DNA of 64,000 nucleotides, taken from positions 90,566-154,565 of the forward strand of contig NZ_ATXK01000011.1 in NCBI RefSeq assembly GCF_000421645.1, read 5' to 3'. Under the pieces are notes generated by a model that made no database searches, had not been told where the DNA came from, and worked only from the letters and a program-made list of their open reading frames with translations. Below are positions 46,836 to 57,775 of the stretch, piece by piece (position 1 is the first letter of the stretch; each line of letters begins with the position of its first letter). Position numbers and translations under genes: made by a program. The stretch is from Aurantimonas coralicida DSM 14790 (GTDB lineage: Bacteria; Pseudomonadota; Alphaproteobacteria; Rhizobiales; Rhizobiaceae).

Positions 46836-48086
46836 ATGTCCGACGACACCCTTGCCGATTCCCAGCCCGAGCACGCCGACATCGTGGTCGCCGGCGCCGG
46901 CTATGTCGGCCTGACGACGGCGGTGGCGATCGCGGATGCCGCGCCGTCTCTGAAGATCGTCCTCGTCGACGCCGCACCCGAGGGCGTCTGGCAGCGCGAC
47001 GGCCGCGCCTCGGCCGTGGCCGCCGCCGCCATCCGCATGCTGGAGCAGCTCGGCATCTGGCAGGAGGTCGCCGACGAGGCCCAGCCGATCACCGAGATGA
47101 TCGTTACCGATTCCCGCACCTCCGATCCGGTGCGGCCGGTCTTCCTGACCTTCGGCGGCGAGGCGCGACCGGGCGAGCCCTTCGCTCACATGCTGCCCAA
47201 TGTCGCCCTGAACGGCGCCCTGCGCAAACGTGCCGACGCGCTCGGCATCGAGATCCGCGCGGCCACCGCGGTGTCCGGCATCGACCAGAAGCCGGCCTCG
47301 ATCCGCGTCAAACTCGCCTCCGGCGGCGCCATCGAGGCGCGACTTCTCGTCGCCTGCGACGGCGTGCGCTCGGCGATCCGCGACATGGCCGGCATCGGCA
47401 CCGTCCACTGGGATTACGGCCAGTCCGGCATCGTCGCGACCGTCGCCCACGAGCGTCCGCATCACGGCCGCGCCGAGGAGCATTTCCTCCCCTCCGGTCC
47501 CTTCGCCATCCTGCCGCTGAAGGGCAACCGTTCGTCGCTGGTCTGGACCGAGCCGACCCGCGAGGCCGACCGCCTCGTCGCCTCCGACGACATGATGTTC
47601 GAACTGGAGCTGGAGCAGCGCTTCGGCCACAAGCTGGGCGCCCTGACCGTCGAAGGAGGCCGCCGCGCCTTTCCGCTCGGCCTGACGCTCGCCCGCGACT
47701 TCGTGCGGCCGCGCATCGCGCTGGCCGGCGATGCGGCCCACGGCATCCACCCGATCGCCGGGCAGGGCCTCAATCTCGGCTTCAAGGACGCCGCGGCGCT
47801 GGCCGAGACCGTCGTCGAGGCCGCCCGCCTCGGGCTCGACATCGGCGCCCTCGACACCTTGCAGACCTACCAGCGCTGGCGGCGCTTCGACACCGTGCAG
47901 ATGGGCATCACCACCGACGTCCTGAACCGGCTGTTTTCCAACGACAATGGCCTGTTGCGCGCGGCGCGCAGCTTCGGCCTGTCGCTGGTCGACCGCACCC
48001 CGCGGCTGAAGGATTTCTTCATCGGCCAGGCCGCCGGCCTGCATTCCGGCGCCTCGCCGCGGCTCCTCCAGGGCGAGGCCATCTGA
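46836..48086 (+). CDS. UbiH/UbiF family FAD-dependent hydroxylase (ubiquinone biosynthesis)
   Basis: A 416-residue flavoprotein monooxygenase. VVAGAGYVGLTTAVAIADA binds FAD; LLVACDGVRSAIRDMAGI is the DG motif; IALAGDAAHGIHPIAGQGLNLGFKDAAALAE is the GD motif with the UbiH/COQ6 signature HPIAGQGLN. It hydroxylates a ring carbon of the ubiquinone precursor. Which position (UbiH, UbiF, UbiI or the alphaproteobacterial UbiL) cannot be decided here. GGAG is 6 bases before the ATG; the 29 codons upstream lack family character. Confidence 0.9.
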   Translation: MSDDTLADSQPEHADIVVAGAGYVGLTTAVAIADAAPSLKIVLVDAAPEGVWQRDGRASAVAAAAIRMLEQLGIWQEVADEAQPITEMIVTDSRTSDPVRPVFLTFGGEARPGEPFAHMLPNVALNGALRKRADALGIEIRAATAVSGIDQKPASIRVKLASGGAIEARLLVACDGVRSAIRDMAGIGTVHWDYGQSGIVATVAHERPHHGRAEEHFLPSGPFAILPLKGNRSSLVWTEPTREADRLVASDDMMFELELEQRFGHKLGALTVEGGRRAFPLGLTLARDFVRPRIALAGDAAHGIHPIAGQGLNLGFKDAAALAETVVEAARLGLDIGALDTLQTYQRWRRFDTVQMGITTDVLNRLFSNDNGLLRAARSFGLSLVDRTPRLKDFFIGQAAGLHSGASPRLLQGEAI

Positions 48087-48280
48087 GGGCTCCGCCCCGG
48101 CGAAACGGCAGCATTTCGGGGCGTCTGGAACGATTCTATCGCCCCGCACGCCCCCGGCAGCAAATTCTTTCCCGCCTTGCCGCTGCTCGGCAATGCCCGC
48201 CGCCGATCCGAGGATCGAATACGCCTATGTAGGGTCAACGCGACGTGGCCTTATGGGGCCGATGGCAGGGAGCAACCGAC

Positions 48281-48631
48281 ATGGCGAAGGATCACCGCGC
48301 CGGATCGAAGGTCAGGGGCGACAAGCTGCCGGCGATCGTGATGGCCAATCACCTTCTGGAAGGCGACGTCGTCTTCCTCGCCGACAGCGGCTGGACGCTC
48401 GACCCGTCCAAGGCCCGCGTCGCCTATGACGCCGAGACGGCCGACGCCATGGAGGCCGAGGGCAAGGCGGCGCTCGCCGCCAACATGGTGGTCGACCCCT
48501 ATCTCGTTCCAGTCGACATCGAGGGGTCCGGCCTGCCGGTCGCCCGGCATTTTCGCGACGCCATGCGCCAGAAGGGTCCGTCGATCCATCCGGACATGGG
48601 CAAGCAGGCCGAATACGAGACGCCCGCCTGA
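48281..48631 (+). CDS. DUF2849 domain-containing protein (sulfur-assimilation operon)
   Basis: A 116-residue protein. KLPAIVMANHLLEGDVVFLADSGWTLDPSKARVAYDAETADAMEAEGKAALAANMVVDPYLVPVDIE is the whole DUF2849 domain. It is found beside the sulfite reductase gene in alphaproteobacteria, as here, 73 bases upstream of cysI. The biochemical role is unknown. GGGAG is 8 bases before the ATG at 48281; an earlier ATG at 48245 has none. Confidence 0.9.
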   Translation: MAKDHRAGSKVRGDKLPAIVMANHLLEGDVVFLADSGWTLDPSKARVAYDAETADAMEAEGKAALAANMVVDPYLVPVDIEGSGLPVARHFRDAMRQKGPSIHPDMGKQAEYETPA

Positions 48632-48704
48632 GCCGCGCATCTGCGCGACAGGGGATGGCAGCCGGCCGGACCGGCGCCGAGACGAGCTTGAAGAGGACAC
48701 GAGC

Positions 48705-50389
<1,685 letters not shown>

Positions 50390-50393
<4 letters not shown>

Positions 50394-50893
50394 CCCTGAT
50401 CCGCGAGACCGGCGAGACGTCGGACCATTATCGCCGCGTCGACAGCATCGAGGCCCTAGGCACGGATGGCGCGCTGATCGTGCCGCTGGCCCTGGCAGAG
50501 GCGGCCAAGGACCATCTCGCCGGCCGCCGCTTCGGCCTGTCGGTACCCAACAACGCCGCGGTGGAGGACATCGCGCCGTTGCTGGCGGACGTGGACCTGG
50601 TCGTGGTCGAGTTCCCGGCCTTCTCCGATGGCCGCGGCTTCTCGCTGGCCAAGCGCCTGCGCCGGGCCGGCTTCGAGGGCACGCTGCGCGCTTCGGGCCC
50701 GCTCATCGCCGACCAGTTCGCCGATGCGCTGGCCTGCGGCTTCGACGAGGTGGAGCTGCCCGAGACCATGGCCAACCGCCAGCCCGTCCAGCAGTGGATG
50801 GAGGCCAAGGACACCATGAGCCGCCACTACCAGAACGGCTACGGCGACGACCGCAGCATTCTGAGAAAACGGCTGGCCGCCCGCGAGGCTTGA
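50390..50893 (+). CDS. DUF934 domain-containing protein
   Basis: A 167-residue protein. ALIVPLALAEAAKDHLAGRRFGLSVPNNAAVEDIAPLLADVDLVVVEFPAFSDGRGFSLAKRLRRAGFEGTLRASGPLIADQF is the DUF934 domain, which is always found next to sulfite reductase or cysH in proteobacteria. Its role is thought to be support of sulfite reduction, possibly an oxidoreductase partner; not proved. It overlaps cysI by four bases and is followed 4 bases later by cysH. Confidence 0.92.
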
Positions 50894-50897
50894 AACG

Positions 50898-51686
50898 ATG
50901 ACCGCAACCCTGCCCGATCTGGCCGCGACACTGAACGGTGAATTCGCGGGCCTGACGCCGCTCGAACGCCTGCAGGCGATGGTCGCGCGCGTCGACGGTC
51001 CCGTCGTCTTCACCACCAGTCTCGGCATCGAGGACCAGATGATCACCCATCTGATCTTCTCGAACGATCTGCCGATCCAGGTGAAGACGCTGGACACCGG
51101 CCGGCTGTTTCCCGAGACCTACGCGCTGTGGCGCGAGACCGAGGAGAAATACGGCCGTCGCATCCGGGCGATGTATCCGCAGGCCGAAGCGCTGGAGGAA
51201 CTGGTCAACGATCAGGGCATCGACGGCTTCTACTACGCGCCGGAATTTCGCAAGAATTGCTGCGGCGTGCGCAAGGTGGAGCCGCTCGGCCGGGCGCTGG
51301 CCGGGGCAGCGGGCTGGATCACCGGCCTGCGCCGCGACCAGTCGGCCAACCGTTCCGACATGGATTACGTCGCCTTCGACGGCGCCCGCGGGCTGATCAA
51401 GGCGAACCCGATCTTCGACTGGACGCGCGAACGCATCGCCTCCTTCACCGCCGCCGAAGGCGTGCCGGTGAACGCGCTGCACGCGCAGAACTTCCTGTCG
51501 ATCGGCTGTGCGCCCTGCACCCGCGCCATCCGGCCGGGCGAGCCCGAGCGGGCCGGCCGCTGGTGGTGGGAAGAAGAGACCAAGCGCGAATGCGGCCTGC
51601 ATGTCGATGACGACGGCCGGCCCATGCGCGCCGACAACAACCGTCCCGCCGAAGGGGACGCGGCCTTCGAAAGGCTCCCGCAATGA
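50898..51686 (+). CDS. cysH: Assimilatory adenylyl-sulfate (APS) reductase
   Basis: A 262-residue enzyme that reduces APS to sulfite with thioredoxin. [15 protein letters not shown] and [14 protein letters not shown] bind nucleotide. The paired cysteines C121-C122 (KNCCGVRK) and C204/C207 (GCAPCTR) hold a [4Fe-4S] cluster, which marks APS rather than PAPS specificity. C232 (ECGLH) forms the thiosulfonate intermediate. The stop overlaps the cysD start. Confidence 0.95.
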   Translation: MTATLPDLAATLNGEFAGLTPLERLQAMVARVDGPVVFTTSLGIEDQMITHLIFSNDLPIQVKTLDTGRLFPETYALWRETEEKYGRRIRAMYPQAEALEELVNDQGIDGFYYAPEFRKNCCGVRKVEPLGRALAGAAGWITGLRRDQSANRSDMDYVAFDGARGLIKANPIFDWTRERIASFTAAEGVPVNALHAQNFLSIGCAPCTRAIRPGEPERAGRWWWEEETKRECGLHVDDDGRPMRADNNRPAEGDAAFERLPQ

Positions 51687-52585
51687 AGCACATGACCCAT
51701 CTGCAGCGGCTTGAGGCCGAGTCGATCTTCATCATCCGCGAGGTTGCGGCGACCGCCGACAATCCGGTGATGATGTATTCGATCGGCAAGGATTCGGCCG
51801 TCATGCTGCATCTCGCCATGAAGGCCTTCGCCCCCGGCAAGCCGCCCTTCCCGCTGCTTCATGTCGACACGACCTGGAAGTTTCGCGAGATGATCGAGTT
51901 CCGCGACCGCCGGGCGCGCGAGCTGGGCCTCGACCTCATCGTCCACACCAATCAGGACGGCGTGCGCGACGGCATCAGCCCGTTCGCCTCGGGCAGCCGG
52001 GTGCACACCGAGGTGATGAAGACCCAGGCGCTAAAGCAGGCCCTCGACAAGTACCAGTTCGACGCGGCCTTCGGCGGCGCGCGCCGCGACGAGGAGAAGT
52101 CCCGCGCCAAGGAGCGCATCTTCTCGCTGCGTTCGGCCGAACATCGCTGGGACGCCAAGAACCAGCGGCCCGAGCCCTGGCGGCTGTTCAACACCCGCAA
52201 GAAGAAGGGCGAGAGCTTCCGCGTCTTCCCGCTGTCCAACTGGACCGAGCAGGATGTGTGGGACTACATCGCCCTGGAGAACATCCCGGTGGTGCCGCTC
52301 TATTTCGCCAAGACCCGGCCGATCGTGCGCCGCGACGGCGCGCTGATCATGCGCGACGACGAGCGCATGGAACTGCGCCCGGGCGAGACCGTCGAGAACA
52401 TGATGGTCCGCTTCCGCACCCTTGGCTGCTACCCGCTGACCGGCGCGGTGGAATCCGAGGCGGCCGATCTCAAGGACATCATCTTAGAAATGCGGGGCTC
52501 CCGCACCTCCGAGCGCCAGGGTCGGGTCATCGACCAGGATTCCGGCGCCTCGATGGAAGAGAAGAAGCAGGAAGGCTATTTCTGA
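51683..52585 (+). CDS. cysD: Sulfate adenylyltransferase subunit 2
   Basis: A 300-residue ATP-pyrophosphatase-type subunit that makes APS from ATP and sulfate. [20 protein letters not shown] is the PP-loop; [20 protein letters not shown] and [19 protein letters not shown] are strongly conserved; GRVIDQD...[10 protein letters not shown] is the family end. It overlaps cysH (ATGA) and is followed by cysN after one base. Confidence 0.96.
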   Translation: MKHMTHLQRLEAESIFIIREVAATADNPVMMYSIGKDSAVMLHLAMKAFAPGKPPFPLLHVDTTWKFREMIEFRDRRARELGLDLIVHTNQDGVRDGISPFASGSRVHTEVMKTQALKQALDKYQFDAAFGGARRDEEKSRAKERIFSLRSAEHRWDAKNQRPEPWRLFNTRKKKGESFRVFPLSNWTEQDVWDYIALENIPVVPLYFAKTRPIVRRDGALIMRDDERMELRPGETVENMMVRFRTLGCYPLTGAVESEAADLKDIILEMRGSRTSERQGRVIDQDSGASMEEKKQEGYF

Positions 52586-52586
52586 C

Positions 52587-54323
52587 ATGACCATCGCCGT
52601 GCAGAAACGCCCCCGCGAGGATGCGGTCGACACCGCCCTCACCGGCCATGCCAATCCCGCCGTGATCGCCGAGGACGAACGCTTCGCAGGCCCCGCGCCC
52701 GACGATGGCGATGTGGCCGTGGTCGATCCGCAGGCCGCCATGCAGCCTGCGCTGGCGCCGGCCGAATCCCTCCTGCGCTTCATCACCTGCGGCTCGGTGG
52801 ACGACGGCAAGTCGACCCTGATCGGCCGTCTGCTCTTCGAGACCAATGCGGTCTTCGACGACCAGATGGACACGCTGAAGCGCGATTCCCGCAAGTTCGG
52901 CACGACCGGCGAGGATCTCGACTTCGCGCTGCTGGTCGACGGCCTGTCGGCAGAGCGCGAGCAGGGCATCACCATCGATGTCGCCTATCGCTATTTCTCG
53001 ACCGGCAACCGCGCCTTCATCATCGCCGACACGCCGGGCCACGAGCAGTACACCCGCAACATGGCGACCGGCGCCTCGCAGGCCGAGCTCGCCGTCATCC
53101 TCGTCGATGCGCGCAAGGGCATCCTGCCGCAGACGCGGCGGCACTCCTTCATCACCTCGCTCGTCGGCATCAAGAGCGTCGTGATCGCCATCAACAAGAT
53201 GGACCTCGTCGACTTCAGCCAGGAACGCTACGAGGCGATCCGGCGCGACTACGAGGCGATCCTGCCGCAGCTCGGCTTCACCGACGTCTCCTATGTGCCG
53301 CTGTCGGCTAAGAATGGCGACAACATCGCCGCCCCGTCGCCGAACATGCCCTGGTATGATGGCCAGACGCTGCTGCAGCGCCTGGAGACCGCGACACCGG
53401 AGACCTTCGACGCCGGCTCGGCGCCGTTCCGCCTGCCGGTGCAGTGGGTCAACCGCCCCAATCTCGACTTCCGCGGCTTTGCCGGCACCATCGTCGGCGG
53501 GCGTGTCGCCCCCGGCGACGCGATCGCCGTCATGCCCGGCCGCCGCACCACCACCGTCAAGGCGGTCTGGGGTCCCGACGGCGAGGTGGCCAGCGCCGAG
53601 GCCGGCGAGGCGGTCACCCTCACCCTTGCCGACGAGGTCGATGTCTCGCGCGGCGATGTCCTCGTCGGGCCCTCCGACACGATCGCCGCCCAGAAGACCG
53701 TGACCGCCGACATCCTTTGGATGGCCGACCGGCCGCTGATTTCCGGCGGTCGCTACGTCGCGCGCCTCGCCACCTCGACGACGCCCGCCTCGGTGCGCAG
53801 CCTCGACAACGCCATCGACATCCACACCTTCGAATCCGGTGCGGCCAACGTTCTTCTGATGAACGAGATCGGCCAGATCACCCTCGGCTTCGACCGGCCG
53901 GTGATGGCGACGACCTACGAGGAAAACCGCGAGCTCGGCTCCTTCATCCTGATCGATTCGCTGACCAACGAGACCATGGCGCTCGGCATCGTGCGCACGG
54001 TCTCCGCCTCCGACGAGATCACCCAGGCCGTGCCGGCCGAAGCGCCGCTGTCCCCTCTCGCCCGGGCGCAGGCCCTGTGGTTCGGCGCCGCCGAGGGCGA
54101 GCATCGCAAGGGCCACGGCAAGCTGATCCGCTACCGGGCGGCCGGTGCGGTGATGATCGGCATCCTCGCGCTGCTGTTTGGGCTGGGGATCGGTTTCGCC
54201 GTTCTTCTGGCGGCGATCGACTTCGTGCTGCGGCCGTTCCTGGCGCTCATGACCGGCGGCGGTGATCTGCCCGGAAAGAACGGCGCCGACCCGACCACGG
54301 TGGGCGACGGAGCCGGCATTTGA
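52587..54323 (+). CDS. cysN: Sulfate adenylyltransferase subunit 1 with C-terminal membrane tail
   Basis: A 578-residue GTPase subunit that drives APS synthesis by CysD. After a 60-residue N-terminal extension come ITCGSVDDGKSTLIGRL (G1, 69-76), DTPGHEQYTRNMATGAS (G3) and NKMDLVDF (G4), then two EF-Tu-like beta barrels. No APS kinase (CysC) domain follows. Instead the last 67 residues (from about 512) hold a long hydrophobic region, AVMIGILALLFGLGIGFAVL and on to about 557, likely two spans or a hairpin. That tail is unusual and would fix CysN at the membrane. Its stop overlaps the start of the next ORF. Confidence 0.93.
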   Translation: MTIAVQKRPREDAVDTALTGHANPAVIAEDERFAGPAPDDGDVAVVDPQAAMQPALAPAESLLRFITCGSVDDGKSTLIGRLLFETNAVFDDQMDTLKRDSRKFGTTGEDLDFALLVDGLSAEREQGITIDVAYRYFSTGNRAFIIADTPGHEQYTRNMATGASQAELAVILVDARKGILPQTRRHSFITSLVGIKSVVIAINKMDLVDFSQERYEAIRRDYEAILPQLGFTDVSYVPLSAKNGDNIAAPSPNMPWYDGQTLLQRLETATPETFDAGSAPFRLPVQWVNRPNLDFRGFAGTIVGGRVAPGDAIAVMPGRRTTTVKAVWGPDGEVASAEAGEAVTLTLADEVDVSRGDVLVGPSDTIAAQKTVTADILWMADRPLISGGRYVARLATSTTPASVRSLDNAIDIHTFESGAANVLLMNEIGQITLGFDRPVMATTYEENRELGSFILIDSLTNETMALGIVRTVSASDEITQAVPAEAPLSPLARAQALWFGAAEGEHRKGHGKLIRYRAAGAVMIGILALLFGLGIGFAVLLAAIDFVLRPFLALMTGGGDLPGKNGADPTTVGDGAGI

Positions 54324-54487
54324 TGGCGGCAGGCACGATCGGGCCCTGCACCGAGGATCGCGGCAACCCGAGCGACGACATTCGCCGCTCGCGGCGGGTG
54401 CGGCGGCGGCTGCCGCTGATCGAACTGATGCTGCTGGTCGCCTCGATCGCGGTCTGCGCCGCCTTCGTGCTGGACTGGCTCGGCTGA
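54323..54487 (+). CDS. 54-residue single-span membrane protein, overlaps cysN
   Basis: An ATG that shares one base with the cysN stop (TGATG) opens a 54-residue frame ending at 54487. The first half is basic and polar, with an arginine cluster (DIRRSRRVRRRLPL) near residue 20-30. A single hydrophobic span of about 20 residues, LIELMLLVASIAVCAAFVL, ends in DWLG. The arginine side would be cytoplasmic. Translational coupling with a membrane-tailed CysN suggests the two act together. The family is unknown to me. Confidence 0.6.
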   Translation: MAAGTIGPCTEDRGNPSDDIRRSRRVRRRLPLIELMLLVASIAVCAAFVLDWLG

Positions 54488-54674
54488 CCGGGTGATCGCG
54501 ATCCTCCCCGTCGAGGCCGTTAACCGGCACGGCGGGGAGATGGCCGCAGCATGGCCCCTGCCCGAAAATCGTCCCTGAATGAGCACCTCGCAGTCACGTC
54601 CCCGCCATCCACCGCGCCGAGGTTCTGGCCATGGACGGATCGGAGCCTTCGATCCGCATCGACGGAGTGACCTC

Positions 54675-54986
54675 ATGAAGACCACCCTTCTCGCCGCCGC
54701 GGTTCTCGCCTTCGGCGCCGGCGGCGCCTTCGCCCAGGAAGCCCAGACCGCACCGCAGAAGACCCCGACCTGCGCCGAGGCCCTGCCCCAGATCGAATCG
54801 CTGATCGGCCAGGCCGACCAGGCCGGTCTGAAGACCGAGACCGCCGAGGATCACGTCGAGACGGCGCGCGCCGCCCAGACCTCGCAGGACGAGGAAGGCT
54901 GCATCCGCGCCCTCGTCATGGCGCAGAACGATGTGCTGACGCAGGCGCAAGAGGCCACGCCGGCGCCCGAGACCAGGCAGCAGTAA
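54675..54986 (+). CDS. Small secreted protein, function unknown
   Basis: A 103-residue protein with a signal peptide (TTLLAAAVLAFGAGGAFA, cleavage near residue 20). The mature part is helical, TCAEALPQIESLIGQADQAGLKTETAEDHVETARAAQTSQDEEGCIRALVMAQNDVLTQAQ, with two cysteines that could form a disulfide. GGAG is 7 bases before the ATG. It resembles helical periplasmic proteins in composition only. A terminator follows. Confidence 0.8.
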   Translation: MKTTLLAAAVLAFGAGGAFAQEAQTAPQKTPTCAEALPQIESLIGQADQAGLKTETAEDHVETARAAQTSQDEEGCIRALVMAQNDVLTQAQEATPAPETRQQ

Positions 54987-55011
54987 GCTGCGCATATCCA
55001 GACAATGCACG

Positions 55012-55042
55012 AAGGGCCGGCGCATCAGCGACCGGCCCTTTT
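55012..55042. terminator. Terminator between the secreted protein and Trm112 genes
   Basis: AAGGGCCGG (55012-55020) pairs with CCGGCCCTT (55032-55040), followed by TT. It lies between convergent genes. Confidence 0.75.
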
Positions 55043-55066
55043 CATGTCGGCACAAATCGGCGCGGC

Positions 55067-55267
55067 TCAGTCGAGGGTGCGCGCCTCGGACGGCAGCATG
55101 ATCGGGATGCCGTCGCGGATCGGATAGGCGAGCCGCGCCGCCTCCGACACCAGCTCGTTGCGCTCCCGGTCGTAGCTCAGCGTCGTCTTGGTCAGCGGGC
55201 ACACCAGCAGCTCCAGCAGCTTGGGGTCCGGCTGGCCGGCCTGGTGCCGGGGGCTCGTCTCGGTCAT
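55067..55267 (-). CDS. Trm112 family protein
   Basis: A 66-residue protein, [48 protein letters not shown], which is the whole Trm112/YcaR fold. Only one cysteine of the zinc knuckle is kept, as in many bacterial members. In eukaryotes Trm112 activates methyltransferases; the bacterial role is unknown. It follows the Lon-N gene on the same strand, 94 bases on. Confidence 0.93.
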   Translation of the reverse strand: MTETSPRHQAGQPDPKLLELLVCPLTKTTLSYDRERNELVSEAARLAYPIRDGIPIMLPSEARTLD

Positions 55268-55361
55268 GGCATGTCCTTCAGCGCGGCGTTGCGGCGGCCG
55301 TTGCGCGTCTTATCGCCCGCCGGCCAAGCGGCCGCAATCGCCGTCGGCCGGCATGGGTCGC

Positions 55362-56048
55362 CTATTGCAGCGTGTGTGGCGGCGAACCGTCGCCACCATC
55401 GCCATCGCGGGCCAGCGAGATCTCGGTGATCGCGATCAGCGTCTCGGCCCGCGTCTTCAGGTCCGGCGCTTCCAGCAGCGCCTGCTTCTCGGCCGCGCCA
55501 TAGGGCGACATCATGCAAAGCGCGTTGACCAGCGTCTCGTTCGACGCCCGGGTGACGCTTTCCCAGTCGGCCTCGAGCTGGTTGGCGTCGAGATATTGCC
55601 GGAACGCCTTCAGCAGCGCGTCGCGGTTCACCTCGTCCGCACCCTTGCCGAAATCGAGATCGCCGAGGAACGGCTTGACCCGGAAGGAGCGATAGGGCGC
55701 GCGGGTGGCCAGCTCTTCCAGGGTCCGGAAGCGCACCACGCCATGCAGATTGAGGATGTAGCGGCCGTCGCCCGATTCGGTCAGGGAGGTGATCCGGCCG
55801 AAGCAGCCGACCTGGCAGAGTTCGGGTTCGCCGTCGGAACGCGCGCCGCCGTCGAGGCTGGGCTGGATCATGCCGATGATCCGCGCGCCCGCCATGGCGT
55901 CGTCGATCATCTCCAGATAGCGCGGCTCGAAGATGTTGAGCGGCAGTTGACCGCCCGGCAGGAGCAGGGCTCCCGAGAGCGGGAACACCGGGACCGTGTC
56001 CGGCAGGTCCGAAGCGGTCCGGTAGTTGATATTGCCAGCGTGAACCAA
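55362..56048 (-). CDS. Lon substrate-binding (LON_N) domain protein
   Basis: A 228-residue protein with only the N-terminal domain of Lon: TVPVFPLSGALLLPGGQLPLNIFEPRYLEMIDDAMAG, GCFGRITSLTESGDGRYILNLHGVVRFR and a helical end. No ATPase or protease part is present. It begins with TTG at 56048: GGAG is 8 bases upstream, and the next in-frame Met is at residue 51, inside the domain. The role is unknown; in Rhizobiales it commonly lies beside the thioredoxin-like gene, as here. Confidence 0.9.
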   Translation of the reverse strand: MVHAGNINYRTASDLPDTVPVFPLSGALLLPGGQLPLNIFEPRYLEMIDDAMAGARIIGMIQPSLDGGARSDGEPELCQVGCFGRITSLTESGDGRYILNLHGVVRFRTLEELATRAPYRSFRVKPFLGDLDFGKGADEVNRDALLKAFRQYLDANQLEADWESVTRASNETLVNALCMMSPYGAAEKQALLEAPDLKTRAETLIAITEISLARDGDGGDGSPPHTLQ

Positions 56049-56195
56049 ACGATGTCTCCGTGTCAGACACCGAAGTTGGATCGGTCGCCGGCGATCTCAA
56101 GGGATGCGGCAGAAGGCGGCAGGCACGGCGCGCCCTGTCGTCCCCCCGAACAGGCCGCACCGGACCGCGCATTGTCGCGCGGTCCGGAACGGAAT

Positions 56196-57260
56196 TCAGG
56201 AGAACAGGAGGCCCGACAGGCGCCGCCGCGCGTCCTTGGTCGCCGGATCGGTCGGTCCCCAGGCCTGGAAGAACTCCAGGAGCTTGGTGCGGGCCGCATC
56301 GTCGTCGAAGCTGCGGTCGCGGCGGATGATCTCCAGGAGGTGCCCCGCCGCCGTCTGGCGGTCGCCCTTGGCCTGGGCGATCAGCGCCAGGTCGTAGCGC
56401 GCCCGGTGATCGTCCGGATCGCTCTCGATGCGCTGCTGCAGCAGCACCGGATCGCCGAGCTGGGCGATCTCCTCGGCGAGCTTCAGCTTGGTGCGCACCG
56501 CTTCCACGGCCGGGTCCTCGGTCTTCCCCTCGCCGGCGACGTCATACTGGTCGATCAGCGCCTTGGCGCGGGCCGCGTCGCCGGTCGCCAGATAGCATTC
56601 GGCCAGGCCGCCCGTCGCGCCGGCATGGCCCGGCTCGTGCTGCAGGACGGCGCCGAAGATCTGTGCCGCACCGCCGGCGTCGCCATCGGCCAGAAGCTGG
56701 TTCGCCTGCTCCATCGCCTGGGCCACCGGATCGTTGCCGCTGCCCCCCTGGCCCTTGGTCACGCGATCGATGAAGGCCTTGATCTCGCTCTCGGGCAGCG
56801 CGCCCATGAAGCCGTCCACCGGCTGCCCGCCGACAAAGGCGAACACCGCCGGGATCGACTGCACGCCGAGCTGACCGGCGATCGACGGATGGTCGTCGAT
56901 ATTCATCTTGACCAGCTTCACCTTGCCGCCGGCGGCCGCGACGGCGCGCTCCAGGATCGGCGTCAGCTGCTTGCAGGGGCCGCACCAGGGCGCCCAGAAA
57001 TCGACGAGCACCGGCTGGTTGCGCGATTCCTGGATGACGTCGGCCGGGAACTGCGCCGTCGTCGTGTCCTTGACGAGGTCGGCTGCGGCCGGGGCGGAGG
57101 CGTCGCCGAAACCCTGCAGGGTGGTCGTCGGAGCGGCGGGCGCTGCCGGGGCCGCGGGCTGGCGCGGCGCGGCGGCGGACGGCGCCGCCGGCGTGGTCGA
57201 CTGCTGGCCGTAGCCGCCATAGGAGGTGCCGCCGTAGGGGGCGTAGGGATTGTCGCTCAT
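56196..57260 (-). CDS. cnoX: CnoX/YbbN-type thioredoxin with TPR domain
   Basis: A 354-residue protein. A Gly/Pro/Ala-rich disordered start (1-60) precedes a thioredoxin domain with active-site WCGPC (C93, C96). Tetratricopeptide-like helices follow: ANQLLADGDAGGAAQIFGAVLQHEPGHAGATGGLAECYLATGDAARAKALID. CnoX proteins are chaperone-oxidoreductases (chaperedoxins) that hand unfolded proteins to GroEL. The E. coli protein lacks the WCGPC motif; this one keeps both cysteines and should be a real disulfide reductase. It overlaps proX by four bases. Confidence 0.92.
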   Translation of the reverse strand: MSDNPYAPYGGTSYGGYGQQSTTPAAPSAAAPRQPAAPAAPAAPTTTLQGFGDASAPAAADLVKDTTTAQFPADVIQESRNQPVLVDFWAPWCGPCKQLTPILERAVAAAGGKVKLVKMNIDDHPSIAGQLGVQSIPAVFAFVGGQPVDGFMGALPESEIKAFIDRVTKGQGGSGNDPVAQAMEQANQLLADGDAGGAAQIFGAVLQHEPGHAGATGGLAECYLATGDAARAKALIDQYDVAGEGKTEDPAVEAVRTKLKLAEEIAQLGDPVLLQQRIESDPDDHRARYDLALIAQAKGDRQTAAGHLLEIIRRDRSFDDDAARTKLLEFFQAWGPTDPATKDARRRLSGLLFS

Positions 57261-57775
57261 TCTGCCTGTCCGTCGCCGGCCGGCGCCTCGAGCCCGATGA
57301 CAAGCGGCTCGTGCCCCGTTGATTGGAAGAACGCCATCAGGTCCGCCGTCGCGATCGTCGTCGTCGCTTCGTTGGTCATGGGATGGCAGTTCACCATATC
57401 GTGCATCAGAAGGCCTTCATCAAGCACGAGCCGGACCATGCCGTCGCGATCGTTGACGACGCCGAAGGCGGTCACCGATCCCGGCTCGACGCCGAGCAAC
57501 GCGCGCATCTGGTCGGCGCTGGCGAAGGACAGCCGCCCCGATGCGCCGATGCGCTTGTGCAGGCCCTTCAGATCGACCGTCCGGCTCTCTTCGGCGACGA
57601 CCAGGAAGATCGTCCCCTTCTTGTCCTTCAGGAACAGGTTCTTGGTGTGCCCGCCGGCGATCGTGCCGCGCAGCGCCTGGCTTTCCTCCACCGTGTGCAG
57701 CGGCGGGTGCGCCACGGTCGTGGTGGCGATGCCGAGCCCGTCGAGATAGGCCATCAGAGCGTCGCGGTCCTTCAT
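57257..57775 (-). CDS. proX: Prolyl-tRNA editing protein (YbaK/ProX type)
   Basis: A 172-residue deacylase that removes wrong amino acids (alanine in the ProX group) from tRNA-Pro. TVAHPPLHTVEESQALRGTIAGGHTKNLFLKDKKGTIFLVV holds the conserved lysine of KNLFLKD, and GVEPGSVTAFGVVNDRDGMVRLVLDEGLL is the second half; HPMTNEATTTIAT ends it. GGGAAG is 7 bases before the ATG at 57775; the longer frame upstream is not family-like. The stop overlaps the cnoX start. Confidence 0.93.
   Translation of the reverse strand: MKDRDALMAYLDGLGIATTTVAHPPLHTVEESQALRGTIAGGHTKNLFLKDKKGTIFLVVAEESRTVDLKGLHKRIGASGRLSFASADQMRALLGVEPGSVTAFGVVNDRDGMVRLVLDEGLLMHDMVNCHPMTNEATTTIATADLMAFFQSTGHEPLVIGLEAPAGDGQAE

Noticed and set aside
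48087..48280. Possible riboswitch (SAM-II type) before the sulfur operon
   Set aside because: I could not find the conserved pseudoknot sequence; only short local hairpins are present.
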